A stretch of 64,000 nucleotides of DNA. It comes from Auriscalpium vulgare. Lineage: Eukaryota; Basidiomycota; Agaricomycetes; Russulales; Auriscalpiaceae. A program made the position numbers and the translations under genes. The stretch covers positions 1,674,001 to 1,738,000 of the forward strand of contig JAHBBC010000009.1 in the NCBI GenBank assembly GCA_019915015.1, given 5' to 3'. This document shows positions 28,506 through 39,617 of this stretch, in pieces. The number at the start of each line of letters is the position of its first letter. Position 1 is the stretch's first letter. Below the pieces are notes generated by a model. It ran no database searches. It was not told the DNA's origin and was given only the letters and a program-made list of their open reading frames with translations.

Positions 28506-31500
28506 CGACGCTGTCACTACGAGGGGCATAACACTCCAAGAAGCCATGACCCAACCGCTGGCAAACAAACAACTCCTTTGGAAAGACTTCAAAGAAGACA
28601 TCACCGACTGCGCGAAAATCTACGCCAAGAAGTCGGCGGGCCGCATCGCAACAAAAATAAAGAAACTTAAAAACGACATCAAGGCCACGACTACGAACCC
28701 CGCATTCGATACCGACGCCAACCTACGGCTCGAAGAAGCCCTGCTAACCGCCGAACTCGACCACCTCAACAAAAAGACACGTCAATCCCAGAAAGAACAC
28801 GCGAAAGCGCGATGGGCAACGAAAGGCGAATCATCTATAAACAAGTACTGGGTATCCTCCCAACGAGCGCGCAAACCTCGCGACACAATCCACCGGTTCC
28901 GGATCAACGACCCCACCAACGCAGACCCCGCGGTGAACCAGGTAGGCCCCCCACCCAACCACGGCCCAGACACCGATAACGAGAGCAGCGATGACAGCGA
29001 AGAAGGCGAGTCCGATGACGACGACGAGCTTGACAACGAAGCAGCGATACCTCGCGATGACGATGACCCCGAAGCCAACGGCGCCCAACCACCCCCCAAC
29101 CCCGACGCGGCGATCCACGACAATAACGCACAACCGGAACAAAACGACCCCGAAGCTGACGACCCCCCCCGAATCCCCAACCCCGTCGCCGTGATACACA
29201 ACGCAGACGAGCCACGACGCTACAATAACGATGCCAATGCCGCGACACAAGACAACGGGGCACCGCTCCGAAACAATCACAACCCCACTCCTGCCGGCAC
29301 ACAGCCAGCGCCCCACCCCGCCGCCGTCGAGCTACAACCTGGAGCAGCACCACCCCACCTCGATGAACCAGCCCAAGCGCTCGCACAGAACCCGGAGCCC
29401 GAACCACCACCAGGCCCCGCTATTGAAGCCGACGCCCAACCCCCAGCCCACGACGACGCCGCACACCCCGAAGCCGATGCGGCCGCCGCTAACCAGGCCC
29501 CACTGAACGAGAACCCCCCTGCCCCACCACGATACGAAACGGACTCTGTCCGAATGGCAGCTATGGCAGCCGCCTACCACGACAACATGCAGCAGCGAGG
29601 CCGAGACCACACCCGCACTGCGGCTGAAGCCGCCGCAAACCGCGACCTCGTCCTTGACAGCATCCCCCATACACAACGCCTCACCGCGGCAGAAGCCCAG
29701 AACCTCACATTCCGCGACCCATTCACCGAAGGAGAAATCCTGCGCACACTCCGCTCAGCCAAAAGCGGATCAGCAGCCGGCATCGACGGCTGCCCCTACG
29801 AACTGTGGAAGTCCCTCCATGAACTCCACGTCAGCAAATCACGGCGCAACAAACCGAGCTTCGACGCTCTGGCGACTATCACCGCTGTCCTTAACGACGT
29901 CCACGAATGAGGAGTGGACCCCAACTCGGACTTCTCCCTCGGATGGATGTGCCCAATCTACAAGAAGAAGGACCGATCAGACGTGGCAAACTACCGTCCG
30001 ATCACACTACTCAACACCGACTACAAACTCCTTACGAAAGCACTCGCAACCAAGCTCGTCCAACCAGCAAAATCACTCCTCCACTCCGACCAAGCTGGAT
30101 TCATGCCAAACCGCTCCATTTTCGACCACGTACGCCTATCCCGGGCCATGATTGCCTTCGCCGAAGCGACCGAGGAAGACGGAGTAATCATGGCGCTCGA
30201 CCAAGAGAAGGCATACGACAAAATCGAGCACGACTACCTGTGGCGCGCACTCGCCAAATACAACCTACCCCCGGAATTCACCCGAACGGTGAAGTCACTC
30301 TACGAACACGCTTACACAGGGGTCATGATCAACGGCTTCCTCAGCCCACCATTCCGCGTCACGCGAGGCGTCCGCCAAGGGGACCCCCTCTCCTGCCTGC
30401 TGTTCAACCTCGCCATCGAACCACTCGCTTGCATGTTCCGCAAATCCCCCACCCTACAAGGCTTCTCCATCCCCGGGAACGATGAACAAAAACTGATAAT
30501 CAACCTATTTGCCGACGACACACTCCTCTACCTTGCCAAGAGGGACAGGCAAAGAGACGTCCAAGCCATCCTAGACAAATGGTGCGCCGCCTCTGGCGCA
30601 AAATTCAATATCAATAAAACAGAGTACCTACCGATCGGCAGCCGGAAACACAGACGACACGTCCTCCGCCGACGCACCCTCCACCGCAGCGATCCGACCC
30701 CCATACCGATCACAACTCGTATCGCGGCCGATGGCGAAACCATAAGGTCCCTCGGTGCCCACCTCGGTAACGGCAACGACGACGCCATACCATGGGAGCC
30801 CGTCCTCGACAAAGTCAACAAAACCCTCACCCGATGGGCCGCCGGGAACCCCTCCCTTCACGCTAAACGTCTAATCATCCAAATGGTGGTCGGGGGCATG
30901 ACATAATACCTCGCAAAAGTCCAAGGCATGCCCCCCGCGATAGAGCAAGCCCTCATCAAACAAACACGCAACTTCATCTGGAACAAAACCACCACCTCCC
31001 CCCCGATAGGAACCGCACACCTCTACCTCCCCCGCGACAAGGGCGGACTAGGCCTGCTCGACATTGAAGCGCGGAACCAAGCCATACAAATGACGTGGCT
31101 ACGTGACTGGCTCAACCTCAGCCCCAACAGACCACGATGGGCCTTCGTCACAGACTCCCTTGTCAACCGCATTGCACCGATAAACATCCCCGACCTCGCG
31201 CGCATGAACGTCATGCTCCAGAGATGGGACGTCCCGTCCCGCGGCAAGCGCCTACGCCTCCTCCCCCGCGAAATCACCCAAATGCTCGCCACAGCCCGAA
31301 CATACAACACTCATTTCAACGCGCTACAAATGACGAACGAATTAAAGCGGCAAATGCCCGCATGGTTCCACCTGGGCAACCAGAACCGCCGCCAAACACT
31401 CCTCACCAAATGCCTGCTGACTGTACACGAAGTCACAACAATTCACAACCTCCTCGATGCCAGCCGCCGCCTGGCACGATCGCGCGGGCCAAACGCCCAC

Positions 31501-33159
31501 GCAACCTGGCGCCGCTGCGAGTGCCAGGACTGCCGCACGGACAGAGAGGGCGGATGCCAAAACCCCCACCGTTGCGCCCTAGAAGCACACGTCATCCTCA
31601 CGAACCTCGACCCCAAAATCAACCCACTCAGACCACCGACGACCGATGGCCTCACACTCACACACCACCGCCTGCGCCGCAACTCCGCTGCTCGACAACA
31701 TCATGGCGCCATCCTATTCAACCCCTCCGTCGCCTGCAAGACATCCATCGCGGAATGCTTCCGCATCTTCTCCGAGCCGGGCTCAACCGCCCTCCCGCCC
31801 GCCTCACGCCTAGCCCGCCCAGCCGCAGGGGTCGCCACCGCAGACACCCTCACGGTATTCGTAGATGGAACCCACCCGGAGCACGCCCACTCGGACGCCA
31901 CCAGCGCCGGCGGAATCTGGATCGCCCCAAACCACCCCTTGAACCGCAGCCTCCGGGTCCCAGGCACGACGCACACCAAAGACACCGGTACCCTCCTCGC
32001 GATAATCATCACGCTCCAAACCATCGCCAACTCCACCCCCGTCCTCTTCACAACCAGCTCACACGCTGTTGTCGCCGGCCTCACGACCCACCTCCCCAAG
32101 TGGGAGGATAACGCATGGCTCGGCATCGCCGAACAAGCCCTCTATGAGAAAGCCGCATACGAGCTGCGCCGACGCTCCGCCCCCACATCCTTCAAATGCC
32201 AACGCAAGAAACAACACCACCCGTTGCTGAGAGAAGCTACCAACATGGCCAACGCCGGCCTACAACAGGCCGCACAACTAGTGAACCTAACTGTCCCACC
32301 CGCCTTCCGCCTCACCGGAGCGAAGCTGGCCACCCTCTCGCAGGCCTCCGCGTACCGGAACATACGCCGTGTCAAGGAAGAAAAGGACGCACTGAAACTC
32401 GTACGAACGGGCACGACCGCTCGCATGAACACCGCGCAAAGCGCGGCCCGCGACCACACCGGCAACGCCCCCACGTTCGCTGCCATCTGGCTGTCGCACA
32501 CCAATCCACACGTCCGACGGAACATCCGCCAGTTCCTCTTCAGAGCCTGCCATCGCTCCCAGCCCATCGGCGAATACTGGAACACGTACCACGACGACCG
32601 CCGGGACCGCAAGAACTGCGACCTGTGTGGCGAAATCGAGTCGCTCGAGCACATACTAATCGACTGTGCGGCTAACCCACACCAAACCCTCCTCTGGAAC
32701 CACGCCAAAAGCCTCTGGCCACACGGCCACAACTCCTGGCCCCAACCAAGCCTAGGCCTCATCCTAGCCAGCGGATACATCCCCGCGATGTCCACAACCC
32801 CCGACCCCGCAGGAGGTAACGCAACACACAAACAACACCCACACCCCGGCGCCACGCGCCTCCTTCGAATCCTCCTCACCGAAACCGCATACCTCATCTG
32901 GCTTCTAAGATGTGAGCGAGTCATCGACGGGCGCAACCCCAACCCCGCGGCGGTCACCACACGATGGACGCGCACACTCACAGACCGCCTCCAAACGGAC
33001 CGTATAATCGCGTGCACCATCAAACGCAGTCGCGCCGCCATGAAATTAGTCTACAACACGTGGACACTCGTCCTCCACGACGCGCCGGGCATCCCCGAGC
33101 ACTGGGCAGAAAGCCCCGAGGTTTTAGTGGGTATCCACCCGCCCAGGCCCCCCGACTGA
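28506..33159 (+). pseudogene. LINE ORF2, 3' part: RT, RNase H, zinc motif, two stops
   Basis: Continues the endonuclease ORF in the same frame. A charged helical region is followed by about 230 residues of acidic and then Pro/Ala/Asn-rich linker (28960-29640). Next comes the RT with YRPITLLNTDYK, SDQAGFMPNRS, ALDQEKAYDKIE, GVRQGDPLS and FADD. An RNase H-like domain starts VFVDGT (31853), and a CX2CX6H-type zinc motif (CDLCGEIESLEH) lies near 32615. In-frame stops are at 29908-29910 (TGA, where Trp would fit) and 30904-30906 (TAA, where Gln would fit), both explicable by a single transition. No frameshift is seen. RNase H keeps its first Asp but seems to lack the later acidic residues and His. 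Confidence 0.88.
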
Positions 33160-33335
33160 CCGGGCTCCCCTGGCGGGCACCGAGTCCCACACAACCGGCC
33201 CCAGGCCGGGAGTGCGTAAGGGCATTTTCTCCTCTGACCAGTGTTGCTCTCCCTGCGGGAGCCACTGCTTTAGCGTAGCTAGTAGTAGTTAAGTAGCTGC
33301 TGCTGGTAATACACGCTTGTCAAAAAAAAAAAAAA
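33160..33335 (+). other. LINE 3' untranslated region and poly(A) tail
   Basis: After the ORF2 stop there are about 160 nt of GC-rich sequence, then A14 at 33322-33335. The sequence after it (GTCTTGTCGCGGG) is flanking DNA and should begin the right target-site duplication; I found no left copy. Confidence 0.75.
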
Positions 33336-33744
33336 GTCTTGTCGCGGGCCTGGCGGACCTCAGGCCCGCGTCCGGACCGGGTATCCTTTTACAGCTACAT
33401 AGGATTTCAAACTCAATTCTGCCAGTCCGTCTGACGACGATTCCTCCCCATCTCAACATCGTCGTCAGTACGGCTGGTTACGAGTCTATATACCTCTAAT
33501 ATCACTCTATGGAACGTGTTGGTCAAGAATTTGGCATATGAGTCTGCCCGAGGAAATCGCTGACTCGCGCTGAAAGCAATGCTCCAATGAATCTCAGAGA
33601 AAGGCGGAAAGATCAATCAGAGCGGGCACAAAGCAACGACAGTACAGACAAAGCAGACAGTGCGACGAAACACAACGAAGGAGTACAAACAAAGCAAAGA
33701 AGAAACCGAAGACAACGGTGACGATGACGAGCAGCACATATATG
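33336..33744. other. Unassigned stretch between LINE and hAT-like element
   Basis: 400 nt without a supported gene. A short inverted repeat (GCGGGCCT ... AGGCCCGC, near 33343-33370) lies right after the LINE tail. The rest is AT-richer and rich in AAGCA/ACAAAGC words. Confidence 0.3.
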
Positions 33745-33752
33745 ATATCGAT
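33745..33752. repeat. 8-bp target-site duplication of the hAT-like element, left copy
   Basis: ATATCGAT; recurs at 34649-34656. Confidence 0.9.
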
Positions 33753-34648
33753 TAAGGCTCCAACCATTTAGTTTACGTTTACTGAAATCCAGTAAATACA
33801 CGGTAGACAGTAAGTAGAGAGTATATACACAGTAAATAAACGGTTTAAACGGTTCTCAAAGGGACATGAGATGAGGTAATCAAACCAAGGGCATGATGCC
33901 AGTGTGCAGCCAGTGTTTTGCGCACATAAGCTCCGTGATTGTTGCTGCCTTGTCTGACCGCAATGGGACTACAATTTCCCTGTTCCTCGTGAGGCAGGCT
34001 TCACATTACTTGAGCAACCTGGGTAAGGAAGTTGTCCGGGTCGTCCTAGGGTGTCGGATCTGAGGGAAGGTCTTAAGGGACTGAATTTGTAGTGCCGTAC
34101 TTATTCTGAGAATGTGGTCAAAACTTTTCGAGGCTCTTGCATATTTGATTCCGCCGAGGGTTTTGAACCATTCAAATGTGGGATCGGAGCAGAACATCAT
34201 GAAATAAGGTCGTGTTATGACTCACATATGAGTGTCGGACAAAGTCACGTGCACCGGTGTCTTACAACAAAACCTTGACTGCTCAGAAGGTATGAGCTTT
34301 TGTGATGTCATAAGCTCAAAATATATTGTTTGGGTACTATTGATGTCCTTTGAACGACCTCAGTTACCTTATTCGTAGATGCCCCGACCTGCGTGAGTCA
34401 GTATACGCATCACACAGACCGTGATGTCATGCTGCAACTCATCTGTGACTTGAGTGTGTCACACCTCCGAGTTGCGCCCCATGATCCGTGGCAGCATGCC
34501 CAATGGTTCAGCAACACATATTGACCAACCATTTACTGTGTATGAAACTGTATATTAAACATTTACCCTACATCCGCTACACAAATAGTATATACAAATG
34601 GTAAAAACCGTGTATACACAGTAAATAAATGAAATGGTTGGAGCCTTA
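33753..34648. mobile_element. Non-autonomous hAT-like element (MITE)
   Basis: 896 bp with terminal inverted repeats TAAGGCTCCAACCATTT at both ends (17 bp identical) and an 8-bp duplication ATATCGAT. The TAAGG terminus and 8-bp duplication are those of hAT elements. Subterminal sequence repeats GTAAATA and ACGGT words (CAGTAAATAAACGG left, CACAGTAAATAAATG right), as expected for transposase binding. No transposase frame is present. The interior is AT-rich and shows nothing else I can name. Confidence 0.85.
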
Positions 34649-34656
34649 ATATCGAT
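34649..34656. repeat. 8-bp target-site duplication of the hAT-like element, right copy
   Basis: ATATCGAT, 15 nt downstream of the stop codon of the ATPase-like gene. Confidence 0.9.
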
Positions 34657-34671
34657 AAAATGAAAGTAAAA

Positions 34672-37485
34672 CTACGCAGAAGGCGCTTCCAGGGCCGGTA
34701 AGCTCTCTGACACGGGGTCGCGCGGCGTGGGTGACGGAGGCCCAGTAATCAATGTAGTAGCGGGCGGACCACGCGCGGGAGCTGCTGGAGCGGGTACCGG
34801 TGCGATGGTGGGAGAGACAATGGGTACAGGAGAGTGGGCAGGGGATAACGAGCGCGGTCGCTTGGATCGAGTAGGTGGGGGCGCGGGGGAAGCGGCGGGG
34901 GCAGCCGTTGGGCTGGTGGAAAGTGCGGAAGACGCATGGGGAGGAGAAGGTGAGCGTGGGCGGACACCGGCAGCGGAGGGAGAAGATGGGCGGGTAGCAG
35001 GAATGGATGACGGAGGTCCGGCCGCGGAAAGCGATGGTGGGCCGGCCGCGGATGGGGATGGGGTCTTTGTGGTGGGAGAGATACGCGGCTCGGCAGCAGC
35101 AGGGGAAGGGGGTTGGGGTTGGCCCACAGAAGAAGAGCCGCCGACAGGCGACTTCAGATCCGTCGTTGTGGGCGAACCTGACCGAGAAGAGGTCGTCGCA
35201 TACATGGCCGCCCGCCGCGACTCATCTATGGCCGCGGTATACTCCGCCTGCAACACCCAGTCATCATCCTTCGACTTGCGCACCAGCTGACGTGCCACAA
35301 TGGCACAGTAGTCCCCAATGAATGCAATGCCAACTTCCCGTAACTCCCTAGCGCGCGACGAAATCTTCGTGCGCAAGTGAAGGTCTGTGATCCTGCCAAG
35401 GGCATCAACGGATGCCTTGGTCAATTGCTCGCGTTGAGCTTCGCTATACTCGTCCGGACCTTGAGACTTCGCCAAGACCCGATATTCGTGGACTGACGCA
35501 TAGTTCGTCCCGCCGTGAACGAATAACTTCATCACCCTGTCGTGCAATCCTGTTGGATGCTCCGCTGTGAGGCGCCAGGATCCCTCGTCTCTCTCGATTG
35601 CCGCGGTGAAGATGATGAGAAGATAGAAGGGGTAAAGGTGACAATTGCTGGTTGTGAACGATGCGAGCTTCCGGTATGCTATGAATTGCGATAGAGAAGT
35701 CGCAAGGGCGGCGAAAGGCCCGGAGAACAATTGGTCGAAGATGGCGTCGCTGTTTTCAACATCCAGGCTATTGCGGAACAAGCGGCACATGAGGCCGTGT
35801 TCCAACCACCGACAGTATTGAACCTAGATCTCGTAGCTCGGGATAGCGATGGCGACTGAGTTGTTGGCATTAGGCTATTTCTGGGTCTCTGACTTTGCCG
35901 CGTCTACTGGGGGCTAAGAGAGTGATGACGATGTGAGAATAGATGCGAATGTGATAGGGCAGGTACTCACCACGGGCGTCAGATAGCCGGTGTAGTACAT
36001 GAAAGTCAGGAATTGCGACCGGTTCATGAGCTTTATACTTAAGGTAGAGTACGTCTGAGCGGCGTGCATATCCAGACGATTGTGGAACGACGAACCCCGG
36101 GGGAAACTTGAAATCACTGTCGAGCTCAATTGAAATGGTGTCTCTTGCTACCAATGCCTGGAAGACAGCTGAAAATTCGTCGTCTTCCTCCAACAGTACG
36201 CTTGTCTGCCTCCGAATTGCTTCCTACGAGGAGCTGGTCAGAGAACAAGAAGAACTCAAAAGTCTCACACTACCTGATTGCAGCCAGAACGGTTGGAGCT
36301 TCCGAGTGTTAAGTGCGCGCATAACTGACCACGTGTTGTACAGCCTTTGCCCATCTGCGCTGTAGTACCCTTCATACCATTGGGATAAGTCTTCGAAGGA
36401 CAGCGGAGCCTAAATCATATGATTAGGGCTTGTTGACAGTACGGAAAGGTTACGAACCTCAGGTTCATCCAGTTGCTTGAACTTTCCTGTCTGTTCCTGC
36501 GTCTCTTCTGCCGTGAACATAAAAGATGTGCTGTATTTTTTGTCGCGCAAAGTGAAAACGCTGAGGTTGTCGACCTCTGATAGATAGCCTGTATCGCCGA
36601 AGCGCGTGATGCCCACAATCAAAGACCCTTCCACGAACTCGTTGTTCTGCAATACATGGGCCCCATCGCATTTGTAAACAAGAGTATGTGTGGTTAAACG
36701 CACCGTCAGAAAGCCACCGACAGCCTGACGAAAGAAATCGACTGTCTTATGTGGTCGAATCGTCAACAGTAACAGAATGCATTGTAACGGTGACGTACCT
36801 CGTCATGTACGCCGTGCTCGCTTGCATGGGCGATTGGGCTGTCATACTCATCCATCATAAACACCATAGGGCGCTTGCTGAGCTTGTAGACTATGCGACT
36901 GATGTCCCGCAATATAGTACCAGCGTCGAGCTCGTCGGATAAGGGCGTGGAGACACCCAGTACCTCCCTTAAAAAACTCCCGTCGTGTTCGTCCAGCTCC
37001 GCCGCGTTAGAGAAGCAGCCCGAATACTTCATATCACTGACAGCATTTTTCACTGCAGAAAGGAAAGAATTCCGAAGGTGCGGCATATCGTTGGCAATAA
37101 CATTCTGTAGGCACCGTCATGTGAAACCTAGTAGAGGATGATGACTCATAGATGCGCACACTTAGATCCAGCATAAAGACTGTGTGGTTTGCGAAATGTT
37201 TTTCAACCACGTCTTCCTCTTGGGCTATTGCGCGGCCAGAAAAATACCCTCGGCGCTCCAGGACATCGCCGTGCTTGCCCCGTTGCAAAAAGTCCCTAAA
37301 TATACGTCAGTAAGTATTACTTGGAGTCTTCAAAGAGAGGAGCGAGACCTTGTGAGACGCAGCAATGTAGATTTGCCTGAGCGACGTGGCCTTAGGAGCA
37401 GATGAACAGGCGCAATCCCCGGGCGCAAGTCTTCCAGGAACTCGAGTATAGAGAGCGACTTGTCGACAATCAGTCCAGGTTCCAT
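34672..37485 (-). CDS. AAA-ATPase-like protein (PF09820 type), multi-exon
   Basis: Matches the fungal/bacterial family with an N-terminal P-loop ATPase and a C-terminal nuclease-like region. Exons traced: 37485-37349, 37295-37160, 37104-36799, 36745-36704, 36646-36458, about 36409-36275, then about 36224-35970 and 35835-34672, with introns of 48-57 nt. Motifs: VDKSLSILEFL, Walker A RPRRSGKSTLL, Walker B VFMMDEYDSPIA, EGSLIVGITRFG, DNLSVFTLRDKKYS, WYEGYYSADG and YNTWSVMRAL. The last exon has a helical domain and then about 150 Pro/Ser/Ala-rich residues. Joins near 36000 and 35850 are uncertain and could hide a frameshift. The start is the first ATG before the VDK motif; a stop lies upstream in that frame. 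The substrate is unknown. Confidence 0.75.
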
Positions 37486-37703
37486 GCCGGTCTGAGGGAT
37501 AGGTAGACGGGGCCACACTGGCGCTCAATCATGTCGGTTCAACCTTGTTGTGCGTTGTTGAGTCGCCGCCGGGCCGAACGAGCCGCCGTGGGACCCTCGC
37601 TCGGACTCCGTCACTGACTTCATAAAGACTCGGTAACCAGTCTACGCTCCGAGTAGACTCGGCAACTGAGGACCGTACGTCCACGTGCTAGCTTTTGTGG
37701 TAA
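37486..37703. other. Region between the ATPase-like gene and the Harbinger element
   Basis: About 220 nt, the expected promoter of the minus-strand ATPase-like gene. No signal identified. Confidence 0.3.
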
Positions 37704-37706
37704 ATT
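37704..37706. repeat. 3-bp target-site duplication of Harbinger element, left (ATT)
   Basis: ATT directly before the AGGGGAGC end; recurs at 41095-41097. Three-base AT-rich duplications are normal for PIF/Harbinger. Confidence 0.8.
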
Positions 37707-37773
37707 AGGGGAGCTCAGAGTAGACCGTTTTCGTTTCCGTTTCGTTTTCAAACGCCTTTCGTTTTCGATTCGG
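37707..37773 (+). repeat. Left 67-bp terminal inverted repeat of Harbinger
   Basis: Starts AGGGGAGCTCAGAGTAG and has repeated GTTTTCGTTT/CGTTTTC words. Exact reverse complement of 41028-41094. Confidence 0.93.
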
Positions 37774-37905
37774 CCCGCGGCATAAGTGACCCGATGTGTG
37801 ACAATCGTGTGACTTTAGGTGACGCTCGCGTTGTGCGGCATCTTCGTGTCTCACACACTCATTCCCTCGCGATACCTCCTTAATCTACACTCTCCTACTC
37901 TCTTA

Positions 37906-39502
37906 ATGCCCCGGAAACGCGGCCGCTCGGACTCCGACCAGCCTGAGACAGCTCCGGGCAAGAAATCCCGTGAGGAGAACATCAGCTGGGGCACAAATAA
38001 GAAGCCAAATGAGCTGCTCCTGCAGCTCATCACGGAGCTCGAACAGCCGCAAAATCGCAAGGTTATGTTTGGTAACAAGCGTGGTGAGGTATGCAGGTGG
38101 CCCACGCATCATCTGGGCTTTGTTACTGACATCTTTCCAGAAGAAAAGCGGAGAAAGTAAGGTCGCAGCGGGTCAGCGGCTTGCTCGCATCCTCTGGAAG
38201 GATGCTCCGGACTCGGATTTCGTCAGTCTGGGAGCAAAGGTGCTCGGGAAAATAAATCAGTATGTCCATACCCTTATTGGATGCCTCATACGTGCTCACA
38301 GGCTTGTGTAGGCTACGCATCACCTATCACTCCAAGGTTCGGCGCATTAAGTGCACGGGTGGAGGTGTCCTCACTGGGAATGAGGCCATCGTCGACACAG
38401 GTGATGCCGACGATGGTCCAGATGAGTATTTGGTCTGCTACATAGGGCCAGATGGCCCATCCGAGGATACCGATGCACGCCACAAGAATATCTGGCGTAA
38501 GTTCATTTTGTGATCTCCGATGAGCACGCTGGAGGCTAACACATCCTGTGCAGAGGAGATCGAGGCCGAGTTCGCTGTCTTCCCCCGAATTCACGCGATC
38601 CTTGCCACCCGCCCAAATGAAAACCCGATCATCATCACGACTGGGGTTGGTCCGGACGGTCACCGCACAGTGCACTATCAGCCTCCCGACGACGCGCCAC
38701 CTGTGCGGCAACCGCGCGAAGAGGACATAGACCCCGTCCTACGCGTTCACGATGGCCCGGCGCCTCTCGCGCAAGACTCTTCTGCGACCGCACCCGGCCC
38801 GGGATCGCCACCGCAGACGCCACACACTCCCAAAGAGAACCGCGTGCCGCCCTCGTCGCAAGCAAGTGCGAAGAAGACTCCCGCACACCTGTCGGAAGAG
38901 AAGCTGGAGAGCTTGAAGGGTCGCTTCAAGCCCACGTCACGCACCGGCATTCAAGACATACTGAAGGAGTCCATCGAGTAAGTAATACTAGTTGTTGGTA
39001 ATGCACGTGGACTAATTCATGTGGCAGGCGTAGCTTTGCGGTGTCAAAGGAAGAGAACATCCGCAAAGCTGTCGACAGGCTGCGCGATGACATGAATAGT
39101 CTTCGCCAAGACGCTCGCGATCGCCACGACCGCCTCTTTCGTGAGCTGCAGATTGGCTTGTGGACGAACGATGAGTATCGCCGCAAGTCGGAAGCACTTG
39201 ACGATGACCTTCAGCTGCAGCTTCAAGATCTCCGTGAAAATATATCGCGCCTTCAGAATCCTCCTCTGGTTGTCGCCGCCGCTACGCCCGCTCGTTCCAT
39301 CTCACGCACGGGCTCTATGTCAACCGCTGCATCGACGCCTTCATCTCTGCCGCGCGCATCGACACCTCCGGATGATGAGCCCGAGAGCGAGATGACAAGC
39401 CAGAGAGAAAATAGTCCTCCCTGGGATGAGAGCCAGTTGGACAGAGATCTTGGACGAGGATCATCTGTGGTTCCAGACGAGTTGGAGCGAGGCTTAGTCT
39501 GA
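37906..39502 (+). CDS. Harbinger accessory (Myb/SANT-like) protein
   Basis: PIF/Harbinger elements need a second protein that helps the transposase enter the nucleus and bind the ends. Predicted exons: 37906-38088, 38141-38259, 38312-38496, 38554-38977 and 39028-39502; total 1386 nt, 461 aa. All introns are 50-57 nt with GTATG/GTAAG donors. The basic N-terminus (MPRKRGRSDSD) looks like a nuclear signal. A Myb/SANT-like helical domain follows (NELLLQLITELEQPQNRKVM), then a region with VLGKINQ and a coiled coil in exon 5 (DRLRDDMNSLRQDARDR). The Ser/Pro/Glu-rich tail is disordered. The start lies 132 nt inside the left inverted repeat. Confidence 0.8.
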
Positions 39503-39617
39503 TCATTTTGCTTTTGTCCTTTCTAACTGCAGCCTCTCATTTAATGCTACACAGTCCTTTCTTCTTTCTGATTATATCTCTCTTACTCTTTACAATCTCA
39601 GATTTAATCTTGTTCAT
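39503..39617. other. Convergent 3' gap of the Harbinger genes
   Basis: 115 nt, AT/CT-rich, between the two stop codons. It presumably holds both polyadenylation regions. Confidence 0.4.

Larger units (their letters stand above)
316..33335 (+). mobile_element. Non-LTR retrotransposon (LINE, Tad1-like), interrupted by Gypsy A
   Basis: The element has ORF1 with a CCHC knuckle and RGG tail, and an ORF2 with apurinic-type endonuclease, reverse transcriptase, RNase H and a C-terminal zinc motif. It ends in a 14-nt A run at 33322-33335. This domain order is that of Tad1-like LINEs of fungi. ORF2 is cut at 4514 by element A and resumes at 28506. Lengths 1160 + 4654 = 5814 nt are divisible by three, which confirms the join with one CTCAC removed. 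ORF2 carries two in-frame stops, so this copy is dead. The 5' limit is not resolved; 316 is only the first base after the preceding ORF. Confidence 0.85.

Noticed and set aside
33753..34648. Small ORFs inside the hAT-like element as a transposase remnant
   Set aside because: They are under 70 codons, AT-rich and without hAT dimerisation or catalytic motifs.
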